A DNA stretch of 64,000 nt from Nymphaea colorata (GCF_008831285.2 NC_045150.1:5654001-5718000), one strand, 5' to 3'. Counted from the first letter of the stretch, positions 24,299 through 36,705 are shown. Notes: a model not told the origin generated them from the letters alone. Numbers and translations are program-made.

Positions 24299-27200
24299 CA
24301 TTGGGATTCTTTATGTAAGCATCCCACCGGTTTATCCTGCCATTGCTGATGATCTCGATTTTGTTCTAAATCGATTAACACCTCAGGCAAGTATTATGAT
24401 CGTTCATAATTTTAAGTAAACAGCCACCATCGAGTTTACTTGGATGATAAACAGAGAAAACGAGTCACCCTTCTGTTGTCAAAGGATACAAGTTCACTTT
24501 GTTGCTCCGCTTAACGCCAGCAATCTCTTTGTGATATCTTGGATACATAGCTTTCATTTGTAAACTGTTTCATATCTTGGAGAAGCTGATAAAGCTACCT
24601 ATACGTGGGAACATGAGCGGTGTCGAGTTGAAGATCAATTCCTCAGACAAGGTTGTGTTGCCGATTTTTCTCTTTCTCTTGGTGTTATTGTAAGTTTGAG
24701 GGCCAGGGCCCACCACAAAGAAAAAAAAAAAAAGGATTCCTTGGTACCAGTGTTCGATATTATTATTACTATTGTTGTTTCTGTTATTATTATTATTGTT
24801 ATTACTATTATAATTAATATTGTTGTTGTTGTTGTGGTTCGTTAGATTATGCCAACAATCCCAGGGAACCTAACTTCAGGGTCTTTAAAGTTGAACCTAG
24901 CCACGTAGACGGAGCTCCTGTGGACCTTGGGTATCTTTCCATGTACCGTACCAAGGATAAAGCGCCTTCGACACATGCAAATCGTAGCTATAATAGACAT
25001 CTTTTTTCGTTAATATTGTTCTTGTTCCTTTCGCTGTTGTATGTCATTTTTTGCGAAGTTTATGCCAATAGTTATGCGTCCTGCGTGTTCAACTCTTGTC
25101 CTTCAACTTGAAGGTCTTTGAATTAATCCTCTAGCCAGGATGGTGGTGACCATGAATAGACTTTTGCACAAGATTTGTATGCAAAAATTCTTTAATTTGC
25201 AAATTCAAAGTATGGTAAATACTTTTTCCTTACAAAATATATCAAGTAGAGTGTGTTCCATTCCAACGATTAAACGTCGTTGTGAATGAAGGCCCCTAGG
25301 AGATCTATGTTTCTAACAGCTTTGGAAAATTGGTGGGTAGTAGAGAACCCAAATAGGCACATCAGATTTGTTTACCTTCATGTTTTCCTTCATGTTTTCC
25401 AACCTTTTAAAATCATGTGATAGACATCTAGAGGAGATAATAGATTGTTTGGATGCCTTAGCAATCCTCAATATGTCTTCAACATACATGATTGCTCCTA
25501 ATTACTATTATTTTAAAAATTTGAAAAGGGACCTAAATAGGCACATCAGATTTTTATTTTCACATGCTCTGAAGTGATCATAAACAACGTAATGTGATGT
25601 TACAAGAATTAAAGGACCATCAGCAGCATACTGTTAATGCCACAAAAGCCGCTTTCGATCTTAAGTGAAGTAAGTTGAGGGAGAAATGTACAGGCATAAG
25701 GAAAAATGGCAGTGCATTTACAATACTGGTATTAGCAAAAATGCCACTGCATTAAGAGAGACCAGCAAACCATTATACTGCGACTATAATCCTAGTGACA
25801 TTGATGTTCCCTGACATCTTTTGTGGCATCATATTGCCATGAGTACTATAGACCTTTAGTGGCACTTTATAAGATCCATTTTGTCTAATGCCGCTAAAGA
25901 AGTTTTTCTTTATAGAGTTCGTATTATCCTCATCAACTAAGAAGTTACGCAAGAAAGCATAATTTCATTAGTAAAATCAGATATATATTCTCATATTATT
26001 TGAGAAAAAGTTTAACAATTGGTGGTTTGACCGGAATATACCTATCCATATTTTTGATTAAATGTAAACGAGAAAAGCATCGTTGATTAAATGTAGGAGT
26101 ATTTCTCGTTACGGCTTATTTGTTAGGTCGGTTTTTGAAGTTTTCCTTACAAATAGAAAAGGGAAATTGAAAGAATTCGCCATTATCAGACCTAAGTAGG
26201 CCGATTGACAGTAAAAAAAAAAAGAAAAAAAAGTAAAAAGCATAATTTAAGTTGGAAATGCTCAGAAAAATGTGTCCATAGAGGAAAATATTGCTCCTCT
26301 GTTCAATTGTTTTTGCTTCCTCAAGGTTCAGTTTCATAAACCGAAGAAGATGGGCCCGTCATTTTGGTAACACCAGAAAGCGGTCGACTTGAAACGAACA
26401 GCGTTGCCATGGCCCCCAAGAAGCAAGTACAGAACTCCCGTTACTGTGCGACGCCGGGCCGGTCGAATGGCTCGTTCTCCCATTTCAATTTCGACACAAA
26501 GTCATCGTGTTGAGGAACGTACTCCTACATATCAAGTAGCAGGTCGCAGTTTAATGGTGACAAACAGCAGTATACACGATCAGCCACCTTAGGAGGGGTT
26601 TGATATATGAACACTGCGTTCCTTAGAACACAGTATTCCATGAATATATCTGTAATATTGAGGTACATTTATGGAATGCTGTATTTTATTTGAGGTTGTT
26701 TTACAACAGTAACACTACCCCAAAGAACGAAATGAGAATCTTAAACTCAGAAAAAGAAATTTCTGATCTAAGATTGAGATTTATGAGGATTCAAAATGCA
26801 ACACAAACATTTTCAGCCAATATGTTCTATCTCTCAATAATATATATATAAAATTCATTTTATGTGAACATTTAAGGACATCAGACCTGAGCTATTCAAT
26901 CTATAATTTAGATGGCCTAGATCTCTCCTCTCTTTTTCTACCCTTCTATCTCTTCTCTCTCTCATCTTTTCAAAAGGAGCTCAGCGGCTCCTCCCCCACC
27001 ATTGCTAGCAGCCGGCGTCGCCCCGATGCCATCCGGTGGTCCTGTAGGTGGCTCTCATTTGCAACAAGAGTAGAGAGGGGGGGAGAGAAAGAAAGAGAAG
27101 AAGGAGACATCCAGGAGAGGGAAGCAGGGAGGGAAAGAAAGTTAATAAATCTGAAACCGGACGGACCAGATTTGATGTCGCTTGATGCACATTAAATCTA

Positions 27201-27320
27201 GAGTCAAGATTATATATATATATATATATATATCTTGAGTCCCGTCCAACCATAGCAGTCTGATGTAATGCATCAGGTGGATAGATGTAATTAGGTGATG
27301 CAATGCATCAAGAAAGAATG
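24299..27320. other. intergenic with simple repeats, no recognised gene
   Basis: Probable NSRP1-like 3' UTR first. An interrupted trinucleotide tract (TTA/TTG type) lies at 24757-24835. Two copies of an aataggcacatcagattt motif occur at about 25350 and 25537. A block at 25630-25910 contains oppositely oriented 'gccactgca' and 'gcagtgc' motifs suggestive of an old inverted-repeat element. 26,389-26,592 holds a short GC-richer open frame of unknown nature, and a (TA)n tract occurs at about 27210-27232. Confidence 0.5.
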
Positions 27321-27360
27321 AACATTTTTTCGTCCAAACCATAAAAGTGAAATCTACAAA

Positions 27361-27748
27361 AATCCCCAAAGTACCTCAATCTTCCTTGGTGCATATTTGT
27401 TGAGCGGTCCACCTTCACTCTCACCTGAGTCAGTTTGTGCCACTGTTGAAACGAATGCATTTCTACGCTGAAATGACGTCCTTGATAGACATGTCATAAG
27501 CTCTTCATGATTGTTATTGTTATTGATGATATTGATATGTTTTAAGCTTTTAATGACTGCTAGTGTTAATAATATATCAACAATAACAATAGCAGTCATA
27601 AAGAGCTTATGTCATGTATATCAAGGTCGTCATTTCAACATAGAAATGCATTCTTTTCAACAGCGACACAAATTAACTTAAGAGAATGAGTTGCAATAAA
27701 TATGCATTAGAAAAAGAGAGCAAAGGTATTTTGGGGATTAAAAGAAAA
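27361..27748. mobile_element. foldback element: long imperfect inverted repeat
   Basis: The sequence at 27361-27530 (starting aatccccaaagtacctcaat) matches the reverse complement of 27570-27748 (ending ttttggggatt) over roughly 170 bases with scattered mismatches; the best-matched part includes tgcatttctacgctgaaatg. The loop is only tens of bases. It may be a foldback MITE; an RNA copy would form a long hairpin. No coding potential is evident. It lies about 0.75 kb beyond the LOG stop codon. Confidence 0.75.
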
Positions 27749-27900
27749 TATTTTTTGGACTTTCAACTTTTTCAGTACTTTTTTTTTTTTATTTTGTTTT
27801 TACAAGAGGATACTCCTTAAGGGCAATTCTAGTCATTACATCCCCTGCTGCATAATACTTTTTATAAATAGACTGCTACACATAGCCAGCTTCTCTAACT

Positions 27901-27978
27901 AGAGATTTGATGGTGGTGAAGTACTCCAATGTAAGTTATAGAGATTTGATGGTGGTGAAGTACTCCAATGTAAGTTAT
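27901..27978. repeat. 39-bp tandem duplication
   Basis: Two adjacent, essentially identical copies (starts at 27901 and 27940) beginning agagatttgatggtggtgaa. It lies between the foldback element and the LOG gene, with no coding context. Confidence 0.95.
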
Positions 27979-28503
27979 AGGCTGACATTCGTAGTTGCAT
28001 ACACAAGCAACAATTTTGTTAATTTTTATATAGATGGTTGATAATTATTTATTTATTTATATATATTTTGTCTCTTAAAAAAATGATAATATTTACAACT
28101 TTAATCCCTAACAAAAAATTTCTAGCTCGACCACCAGTTATATGATTGGTCAAACACAAGTTCAGTTGCCCCTTAAATGCCAGTGAGTGGGGCACACTAA
28201 CGATAACGAAAATGACATCTGGTTCGGTAAAAGTGAAGCATGGATTGTACCCAAATATTAAAGAATAGTGAAGAGGAACTTGAAAAAACCTGAAGAACAA
28301 GCATAAATTTGAAATTCAAAAGGTGCTAGTATGGAAAAACTCTTCATATTCATCAGCATGCTGATCAGGGCTTGATTTCATTCTTTTAGTCACCACTTAA
28401 ACTAGATTAATAAGAAACAAAGGCTACTTAAAGTTATAATTTAAATTCAATCAAAGCTCGAGAGTGCTTTCATTAACAGTTCATTACTCGTGATAAATGC
28501 AAT

Positions 28504-29205
28504 TTAAAACCAAAACGGGAACAAGGAGCAAAGCTGTACCTCAAGCTTCTTCACTAGTTCATTGGCGGTTGGTGCAGAGACGATTATGCGACGTGCTGCT
28601 CCGGAGATGAAGCCCTCGCCCAGTAATGCTTTGTCGATGAATGAGAGCAAGCAACTGTAGTAGCCGTCCACGTTCAGAAGCCCCACCTGTTCACGTGCAA
28701 AAGAGAGAGTGACATCAGCCCGTAATTGTTGGATCATTCCTTGACTGAAGTTGATTCTCCTTTGATGTGATGGTTATATATATAAAATAGTGAGTTTAAA
28801 AATCACTCAGCTAACTAGGCGTCTGATTTGGCATGATCGACAGTTAAAAAAAAATGAAGAAAAAAAGATAATGGGTATTTTCATCATTTAATTAGTATTA
28901 GTTCACATATTTTTTTCTCTTAACTATTTATCTAGCTAGTTCAAATGACTGCTTAGTTAGATAGCTGAGGACTTTAGATGGCTAAAGTCATTATATATTT
29001 CTTTGGCCATCTATCCATCTAGATGTCATGTACACATACGGTTGGATTATGAGAATGGTGATAACTAGTTAACTCATGAGGGCCATCCTGTTTATTATGA
29101 TAGGTAGTTGAGAGAAACAAAAAAAACTAATGTTTTCTCAATCGTTTATCAAGATGAATCAGATAACTTTCAGGAGTTAGAGTTACAATTCAATTAAACT
29201 CTCTC

Positions 29206-29243
<38 letters not shown>

Positions 29244-31830
29244 TTACAATTCAATTAAACTCTCTCTTTATATATATAAATCAACATTACATCATGAATC
29301 AATACTAATCTAATGTAATGATTGCTTTTTAGAAGTTGAAAGTGAAGCATTCCTAAAGTTAATGAAACACCCAAGAAGACAAGAAAAGCAATAGGGCAGA
29401 CAGACAATCAAAGAATAAAAGGGGGGGAGAGAGAGAAAGAGAGGATCATGAGATGACAAATTGTCGTTTGGCAGATTCCATTTGATTACTTCGGATTTGA
29501 AAACCAAGATCTGATGTGGATTTGACATAGGATGCTTTTGCTAACATTGCAAAAGATTCACTGGAAAATCAAATATGACCTAAAATTTACACTTAAAATC
29601 TTTATTTCACTGCTTTGCATTGAGAAAAGGGTCGAATTTAAGATGAGATGGGGACAGTCCGATTTAATATACATTAAGCTGTTTTTTTGTGAATTTAACT
29701 GCATACTGAGTGAAAAATGTAAGAATAAAAAAACATCATGGAATTCGACGGCTCAACTAAATTTTATGAGTCCTGCAGAAAGCTAAGATTGGCAATGTTA
29801 AAGCCCTTAAATCTATTCTTGACATGGTCACTTTTTTATAATTTCCTTTAATCTTAATAATTCTCCGTACCATCTGCACCGTTATAATTTTGTAGAAAAC
29901 ATACATAATGCTAGCTAGAAAAATAATCTGACAGAGCAAGAGAGATAGAGAGAGTTACTGGCTTAGTATGGATACCGAGTTGCGCCCAGCAGATTACTTC
30001 AAGAAGCTCCTCTAAGGTGCCGTAGCCACCTAATGAGTGAAGGTTAAGATTAACGTTTTCAGATTATAAGGTCAAAACAACTAAGGAAGGACACACGTTG
30101 ATATATATATATATATATATATATCATGAATTTAAATGGGCGGACACACTGAAGGATTGATGCATGGGATATTGATTATCTACCAGGCAGTGCAATGAAG
30201 GCATCGGCTTGACGCGCCATCTCTGCTTTCCTTTCGTGCAAGTTCGTCACAACCCTCAATTCTCCCACCGTCTCCCCACATACCTTTTAGGTGAAACATA
30301 GAAAATCACAAGATACAACAATTACATTTAAATTTAAATGGATATTTGTTTATTTTTTGCGATTGTTCACACTTATGAGGGTGATGAAGTTTATATAATA
30401 TTATAGGAAAGTTGAGTGCAGGATACATCATGCTTACCTCTTCTGGCATCAAGGCCTTGAGGATAACTCTGCCACATGAAGCCAAAAGATAAAAAGAAGA
30501 ATAATAGACGGTAAGTAGATAGCAACTCCCATGACAGACAGAAGGACACCAATTAAACAACACTGATCATCATCATCAGCGATCATTAATTATCTTCTTG
30601 TACCAATAATATATAAATGAAACCATCGATTCAAAGCATCAAAACTAACAGTTTCATCCAAATCTCATCCCTCGCTTCAATGTCAGTCACCGGACTGCAG
30701 GTTCACAGGCCTGTGATCTGCAACCCTTCACCTTGAGATGGCCCCTACCCAATAGAAACTAAGTGCATTCTTGCGGCACCTAACGCGCCCGTGAGTGTTG
30801 CCGTTGTCGGAGACATGAAGCCCCGCTAGGGCCCTGCGCTCTCGTCATCACTTATCAAGTTATCCACCACTCTATCATCAATGGACTATGGAATGATACA
30901 AGAGAAGATCGGCCACCACCTGCAGCTTTTTGGTCAACAAACAACGGCGAAAGATATCGCCCTGCAGGTTGTATTAGTTACTTGGCCGGCCACAAAATTA
31001 ACTGCACCGCCGGCTTCTCAGTTTCTCCCGTAGTTGTAATCACCAACCACGTCCCCACCCCTAAAGGCAAATCACCAGCTCTCCATGGTCACCTTTTCTA
31101 GACTGGCACGTGAAGATAAGTAAACAGTTTCTTTTCAAAATGCTTTTCCTTTCTTCCCCACCTCTTACTATACTAATGCTAATCCCCTCTAAGTTTTGAA
31201 TTTTAAGCATTAAAATTCTCAAAAATTTTAGGATCGTTTGTATTGAATCTCAGCGTGTTGTATATATTCATACGTATGCGTTGTGCAGGGGCGGACCCAG
31301 CCATGACTCGGGTGAGCGTAGATATTTTTTTTATATTAAAAAAATCAATTTTTTTTAGTTTGGCACGATCCGTCGCTCCTCTTGTTTTCACCTGTCGCTC
31401 CTCTTGTTTTCACCTGTCGCTCCTCTTGACCTGACCTGCGAACCGTTTGGCCTGCCCCTAAAAAACCTGACTCCACCCCTTGGCCTTATGTGGACTCATT
31501 TTTTGATGTGCATGACATTGAAACCTGAAGCATCTCTTGCTGCAAAGACTTGAGCGTGGTAATTCTCCCCCTAGATAAGAGTTGGGTGACCACACGGGTG
31601 CAAGAAGCAGGTGATTGGATCGCTTCACTCTGGTTTATAACTGAAAGATAACGTAAGAAATTAAAGGAAAAGTTCAGATTTCGACTTACCCTAAAACGTG
31701 GCGCCCTCCATCATGCACAACCCGCGAGAGAAGCCCCATCAATCCCAAGCTGCCGCCCCCATACACCAAATCAATGCCTCTCTCCACCTGGAAATGCATA
31801 CATTACTGCACTCACATATAACCAAGCTTC

Positions 31831-31878
<48 letters not shown>

Positions 31879-32423
31879 AGGAAAATTGAAATGAGCATCT
31901 ATCTTTATAGTTAGATGGATGTCACTAAAAACAGTCACAGAAAATATATTTTGTTACTGAAAACTATGGTCAAGCAACTTACCATTGCAAATGGATCTTT
32001 TGCAAAAATTTTTAGCTATACAAAATAGAAAAATAACCATCCAGCGGCTGATTTCGATTAATCTTAGGCCATGATCTTGCATGGGGCATCACAAAATTTA
32101 AGACCCGTGGTTTTAGTGATTTTCTTTTTTCTATTAAGATCTACATTCGTTGGGCATGCAATGTTCTCGCTGATTTTAACTACACGACAATGCAAGAAAG
32201 GTGTCCGGCCGGTGTCTTGGCAGGTTATAGCTGCCCATCTCCTCCTGCAATTCTCCATAATCAATTCACCAAAAGACCAAACTTGTGCTTGAAGAGCCGT
32301 TACCAGTTACAAGTTAGGTATACGTTACGGAATCCAAATCAAACATGAGCAACAAGATTGTGAACCAGAAGGATCAACTAGAAAACGAAGACAAAGTCTT
32401 GGGCAAAACTACATCTGTAATGC

Positions 32424-32460
<37 letters not shown>

Positions 32461-32579
32461 TGGTGTACCATTTCTTTGCCCAGCTCAGCAGCTGCCTCCT
32501 GATAACTGGCTTTCTTCCCGGAGCTGGTTCCACAGAAGACACAAATTCTTTTGAACCTTGACTGGTTGGCCCCTTCCAT
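28504..32579 (-). CDS. LOG: LOG-type cytokinin riboside 5'-monophosphate phosphoribohydrolase
   Basis: Releases active free-base cytokinin from its nucleotide in one step, in cytosol and nucleus. Exons: 32579-32469, 31787-31690, 30468-30438, 30283-30184, 30029-29959, 28686-28504; GT-AG and in phase, 594 nt, 197 aa as read. Family motifs: N-terminal [14 protein letters not shown], Rossmann-type [11 protein letters not shown] (about 44-54), catalytic-site region [19 protein letters not shown] running into PGGYGTLEE (about 112-120), and [10 protein letters not shown]. The C-terminus is unusual: after KKLE the frame reads eight more residues to a TAA, whereas family members usually continue about 20-30 residues in a further exon. 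A donor-like GAG|GTACAG sits exactly at KKLE, so a seventh exon may exist; I did not find it. An upstream in-frame ATG at 32684 is less likely as the start. Confidence 0.88.
29180..29269. repeat. 29-bp direct repeat split by a (TA)n tract
   Basis: The sequence gagttacaattcaattaaac plus ctctctctt occurs at 29180-29208 and again at 29241-29269, separated by about 30 bases of (TA)n. It lies in LOG intron 5. Confidence 0.9.
31286..31482. mobile_element. small MITE inside LOG intron 2
   Basis: About 197 bp. The left end caggggcggacccag and the right end ctgactccaccccttg are imperfect inverted repeats of the common plant 'aggggcggagcc' kind. Inside, a unit gtcgctcctcttgttttcacct is tandemly repeated about 2.5 times near 31370-31428. 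No coding capacity. Its presence in an intron close to exon 2 suggests it is tolerated by splicing. Confidence 0.65.
32428..32458. repeat. (GA)n microsatellite just inside LOG intron 1
   Basis: On the gene strand this is a (CT)n run beginning about 10 bases after the exon 1 donor GTACACC. It may act as a pyrimidine-rich element, or be neutral. Confidence 0.85.
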
Positions 32580-32747
32580 GAGCAGATCTCTAGATCTCCC
32601 TCTCTCTTGAGATGGCCTGTCTGAGAAGAAAATAATATGAATATATGTAACTATCGATATGCTTTGGTTTTGAGCAGATTTCATAGTGTTCGGCTTTGAA
32701 GTAGATAGTAAAGATACAAGGTAAGTTACTGAATGGAATATCCTAAC

Positions 32748-33231
32748 GCCCTGTTTGGTTGGAGGGAAAGGGAGGGAAAGGGATGGAGGGAAAGGGAGGG
32801 AAAGGAATGGAAATGGAAGGGAATGGAAGAGAAAGGGAAGGGAAGGGAATGGAATGGAAAGAGGTGATTATAAAAGCTTGTTTGGATAAAAGTGAATGGA
32901 ATGGAATGGAAACAATACAATTTATAATAATACCCTCAATAGTCAAAAGGTTGAGAGGCAGGGAGAAAAAAAACGTGGAGGGGTATTGTGAGCAGTCAAC
33001 ACTTTTGTACTTGCTCCCTTTCTTTTCCCTTTCAATCCGTTCGATTTGGGAGGGATTGAATTTACACTATACAATCCTTTCCTTTCCTATCCTTTCCTTT
33101 CCCTCCCCTCCCATCCAAACAGACTTTCTCTTTTTTCCTTCCTTTCCCTCCTTTCTAATTAGCCAACCAAACACAGGAGGGATTGCTGAATCCCTCCCTT
33201 TCCCTCCCTTTCCTTCCAACCAAACAGGCCC
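32748..33231. mobile_element. nested MITE(s) directly upstream of LOG
   Basis: The outer ends are inverted repeats: left gccctgtttggttggaggg and right, read on the other strand, gggcctgtttggttggaagg, both continuing into GGGAAAGGGAGG blocks. Inner inverted motifs (gtttggataaaagtg at about 32880 and ccatccaaacag at about 33110) suggest a second element or internal foldback. The element starts about 170 bp upstream of the LOG start codon, so it may overlap the promoter. The long open frame through it is a composition artefact. Confidence 0.75.
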
Positions 33232-33239
33232 TAAAATTA

Positions 33240-33600
33240 AGCCTCGCCATCAGGCCCCACCGACCGGATAAGGAGCTGGGCCCGAGGCTGGGCTGGCTCA
33301 ATACCCAAAACTCATGCTCGACCTCAACCCCATCATTCAAACTCGAGCCCGACCCAATTAAATTAATTTTTAAATATAAAATAATATATAAATATAATTA
33401 ATCGTAATAAATATTATATATATAAATTAATAAAATAAATGTAAAGAAATATTACCGGGCTCACCCAAGCTTATCGGACCCAATCGGGCCGGCCCGATAA
33501 AAAATCGGGTCAGCCCGGTGCCCCTTCTTCCTAGCCCGGGTTTGAGTCGGGTACTGGGTACCCGCCCGCAGCCCAACCCAGTGATTAACCTTACCTAAAA
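33240..33600. mobile_element. GC-rich-ended repeat of the 'gggcccgagcc' kind
   Basis: Two GC-rich stretches (33240-33355 and 33460-33590), full of gccc/gggc motifs such as cgggccggcccgataaaaaa, flank an AT-rich centre. The general make-up resembles the hAT-like MITEs at 60581 and 63286, but clear terminal repeats were not resolved. Confidence 0.35.
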
Positions 33601-34161
33601 TAGGTAAAAAAAACGCTACGTACTAATAAATGGACACCGCGTCTTTTTGGACCTTTTGATATAGGCGGCTCATATTGAAAATACATAGTTGGTTCTTTTA
33701 TAAGTTCTCCATCTCTCTCCCACCTTCATTGCTGTTTTCTCCTCTGTCATTTTTTCTTGTATGATCAATTTCCCTTTGGTCTCTCTCTCTCTCCCAATCC
33801 TGCAAAGTGAAAAGCAAATCTTTTACTTTCTATAGGTTAATGGAATGCATTATTCAATAATTTTTCTAGTTTAGCCTGTTATGCCAAAGATTTTAATCAA
33901 AACCTTTTTTTAGGAGATGGTAATTATCCTAGATCAGGTTAGGGGCATCAAACAAGTCAAGCTTTTTGCTAATTTGTTTAAAAATAAGATATTGGCAAAC
34001 TTTTCTTCTTATTACTTTAAGTGCAAGTCGGGCTTCTATCCAAGTTTTTCTCGCTGCAAGTGAGCTAGGGTGGAAGGCTTCTATTCATATTGTAAAACAT
34101 ACATCTAAACCTAGAAATGGTCTGTGCCTTTGTGTGTGTGTGTGTATATATATATAAATAT

Positions 34162-34343
34162 AACCTTAGAGAAGTCATACGCAACACAAGAACAGTTAGT
34201 TGAACTAACTAAAACCATGTGAGCAAAAGAAGTTGAGTTTTCTTATATCAAGGAAATATAACCAATTCCTTTCAAATTAAGCCTCTACCATTCTCCTTAA
34301 CTTCGCCATATCTTAGAAGATAATGTTCTTGGAATAGAAACAG

Positions 34344-34405
<62 letters not shown>

Positions 34406-34588
34406 CTTAGAGAAGTCATACGCAACACAAGAAACAGTTAGTTGAACTAACTAAAACCATGTGAGCAAAAGAAGTTGAGTTTTCTTATATCAAGGAAATA
34501 TAACCAATTCCTTTCAAATTAAGCCTCTACCATTCTCCTTAACTTTGCCATATCTTAGAAGATAATGTTCTTGGAATAGAAAAAGGGT
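34162..34588. repeat. 185-bp direct duplication separated by (TA)n
   Basis: Copy 1 at 34162-34346 and copy 2 at 34403-34588 are nearly identical (start aaccttagagaagtcatacg), with about 55 bases of (TA)n between. The first copy is itself preceded by a short (TG)n(TA)n tract. Confidence 0.95.
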
Positions 34589-34900
34589 TGCATGGTTATA
34601 CGCTTTTTCCAATTTTTGCTTACAAACATCAAGCCGACAAATATATTTTCCATATAAAGCATATCTATCTCACAGTCATTGTAAATAAACAACACTTCCT
34701 ATTCTTTCAACTACTATAGGAGAACCATTAGCAGCGAATATAGGTTTTCTATGAGCATTATTTAAATTAGAAAGTTGAGATGAATCTCTGTTAATATGTT
34801 CGAATGCTCTCCAATCAGTAAGCCAAACATCGTTTTTTTGTCCAAAAGAGAGAGCAATATCCGCACTTTCAGCTGATTTTTCAACGGGTTGATCAGTTCA
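34560..34900 (-). mobile_element. Ty1/copia gag-protease fragment
   Basis: On the minus strand, one frame gives a copia-like segment just before and at the protease (motifs like HINRDSSQLSNLNNAHRKP and FAANGSPIVVERIGSV), analogous to the region after the protease active site. The frame breaks on both sides. No LTR was found, so this is a relic. Confidence 0.5.
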
Positions 34901-35318
34901 GTTGGGACCAAATTCAATTCCGAAAGCTATTGAAAAAACTTCTGCTTCTCCCTTATATAAATTTGGTAGAATCAAAGGTTTGAATGCCTACTGTTCATGC
35001 ACTGGCTTAACAACAAGCTGCCATGCACTTTCACACAAATGTTATAATTTCTTACAGTCAATAGAATGCAGTTTGATGTGGTTTCCCTGATTGTCTTGAA
35101 TAAAATTACCCTTTGACAAGGGGCAGCTTTATCAACAGATGTTTATAATTGAGTTTGAATGTGGCAAACAATCTTCTCACTCTATTCTTTATTTTCTTTG
35201 GAGCTTAGATTTCAAACTTCCATCTAGTTTCTTCTGTTTGAATTATCTAACACTCCCCATTATAACTTGGTAATGAAGAGGTTATCTAAGATCCTCAAAG
35301 TCATCACCAAGTGTGGTC

Positions 35319-35350
<32 letters not shown>

Positions 35351-35351
<1 letters not shown>

Positions 35352-35426
35352 ACAAGTCAATAGTTTCACTCAGATTAGTTCCATTTGATGTCCGGGGCCT
35401 ACCCTGACCAACTCCTATCTAGGTTT

Positions 35427-35484
<58 letters not shown>

Positions 35485-35561
35485 CAAGTCAATAGTTTCT
35501 CTCAGATTAGTTCCATTTGATGTCCGGGCCCTACCCTGACCAACTCCTGTCTAGGTTTCAA
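35351..35561. repeat. 79-bp direct duplication separated by (TA)n
   Basis: Copies at 35351-35429 and 35483-35561 (start aacaagtcaatagttt, end aggtttcaa) differ at only a few positions. About 53 bases of (TA)n lie between them, and another (TA)n run precedes copy 1. Confidence 0.95.
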
Positions 35562-35987
35562 GCAATATGCTTGTGACCTTTATTGAGGACAAAACATGTG
35601 TGACGTTGATCTATTTTATCATGAATGAAATGTGAAGTGCCAAACATTTTCTAAGAATTCAATAACCATGTAGAGTATCATATGGAACAAAAATTAAGAA
35701 ACTTCAATTAGATAATTGAGGAAAGTATTTTAATGAGATTCTACAGTTCGTATTGATACATGGGATTGAGCTGCAAAATACATGTGCCAGAAAGTCTTTC
35801 ATAAAACAAAGTTTTAAAATGCGAGAATAGGCGATTGTTAGATATTGTTCAATCATTTATCGTCCATATGAACATGCCTGCATGAAATACTAGAACGATG
35901 ATCTCGGAATATCCCAAATGGAAAATGCAAACTTCGATACCAGGTCTTCAACTCACACAAAGAATCTGTCTTTACTAAACAATTAAG

Positions 35988-36620
35988 GTTGTTTTTGGAT
36001 GACGCCTTGAAAAAATGGGTTTTCTGAAAACCTGATTTTGTGAAAACCTATTTTTTATTGGGTTTTTCTAACAGATTTATATGTTTGGACGACCCTCCAA
36101 ACCCTGGTTTTCACTTTTTGAAAGTTGGTTTTTGTTTGGTGACAAAAAAAAGAGTTTTACGACATGCTTTTGAAAACTATATGAGTTTGTCATTAACATT
36201 ACCTATAAGTACTTATTATCATTGTTATTTAGAAAGAAATGAGATGAAAATGAGCCGAAAAGTGCCATGGAAAGATGTTTATCGCTTTTGAATCCACTAT
36301 GTACTGAGTCTAGATATGCACTTTATTCATCAAAGTTGATGAACATTTGAAAAACACTTGAATTTCAATAGAAATTGATGATGTGAGACACATATAAAAA
36401 ACATCTGAAGTATTCAATGGTTGAAAGGAAAAGAATCACATATTTGAATTACTTTGATAATGGTTCACATATGCAAATTAATTTGATAACAAAAGTTGTT
36501 AAAATATGTATAATAATAACCAAAGTCACCCAAAACACGTTTTAGCCCCTACATGAAAGAAAACAACATTTTGAAAAAAATGGGTTTTCAAAAACCCAGT
36601 TTGGAGGTGATCCAAACTGC
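35988..36620. mobile_element. MITE-like element, about 630 bp
   Basis: The left end (gtttttggatgacgccttga, then aaaatgggtttt) and the right end read on the other strand (cagtttggatcacctccaaa, then gggtttttgaaaaccc) are imperfect inverted repeats. Related but damaged sequence occurs at about 49075-49215 and 50235-50400. No coding capacity. Confidence 0.55.
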
Positions 36621-36705
36621 CCACAGAAGCCTGTGGCTCTACATCTGCTCGCTTCTCTCTCTCTCTCATTCACTACTTCGGCAGCTGCCGTGTACAGTTT
36701 GGAAG

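Noticed and set aside
26389..26592. 67-codon plus-strand frame rich in R, S and T
   Set aside because: An overlapping ATGGCCCCCAAGAAG start looked histone-like, but the following residues do not match a histone; no other support.
32759..33271. 170-codon plus-strand open frame of GKG/EGK-rich sequence
   Set aside because: It lies inside a purine-rich MITE whose composition keeps frames open; no domain and no splice or start context.
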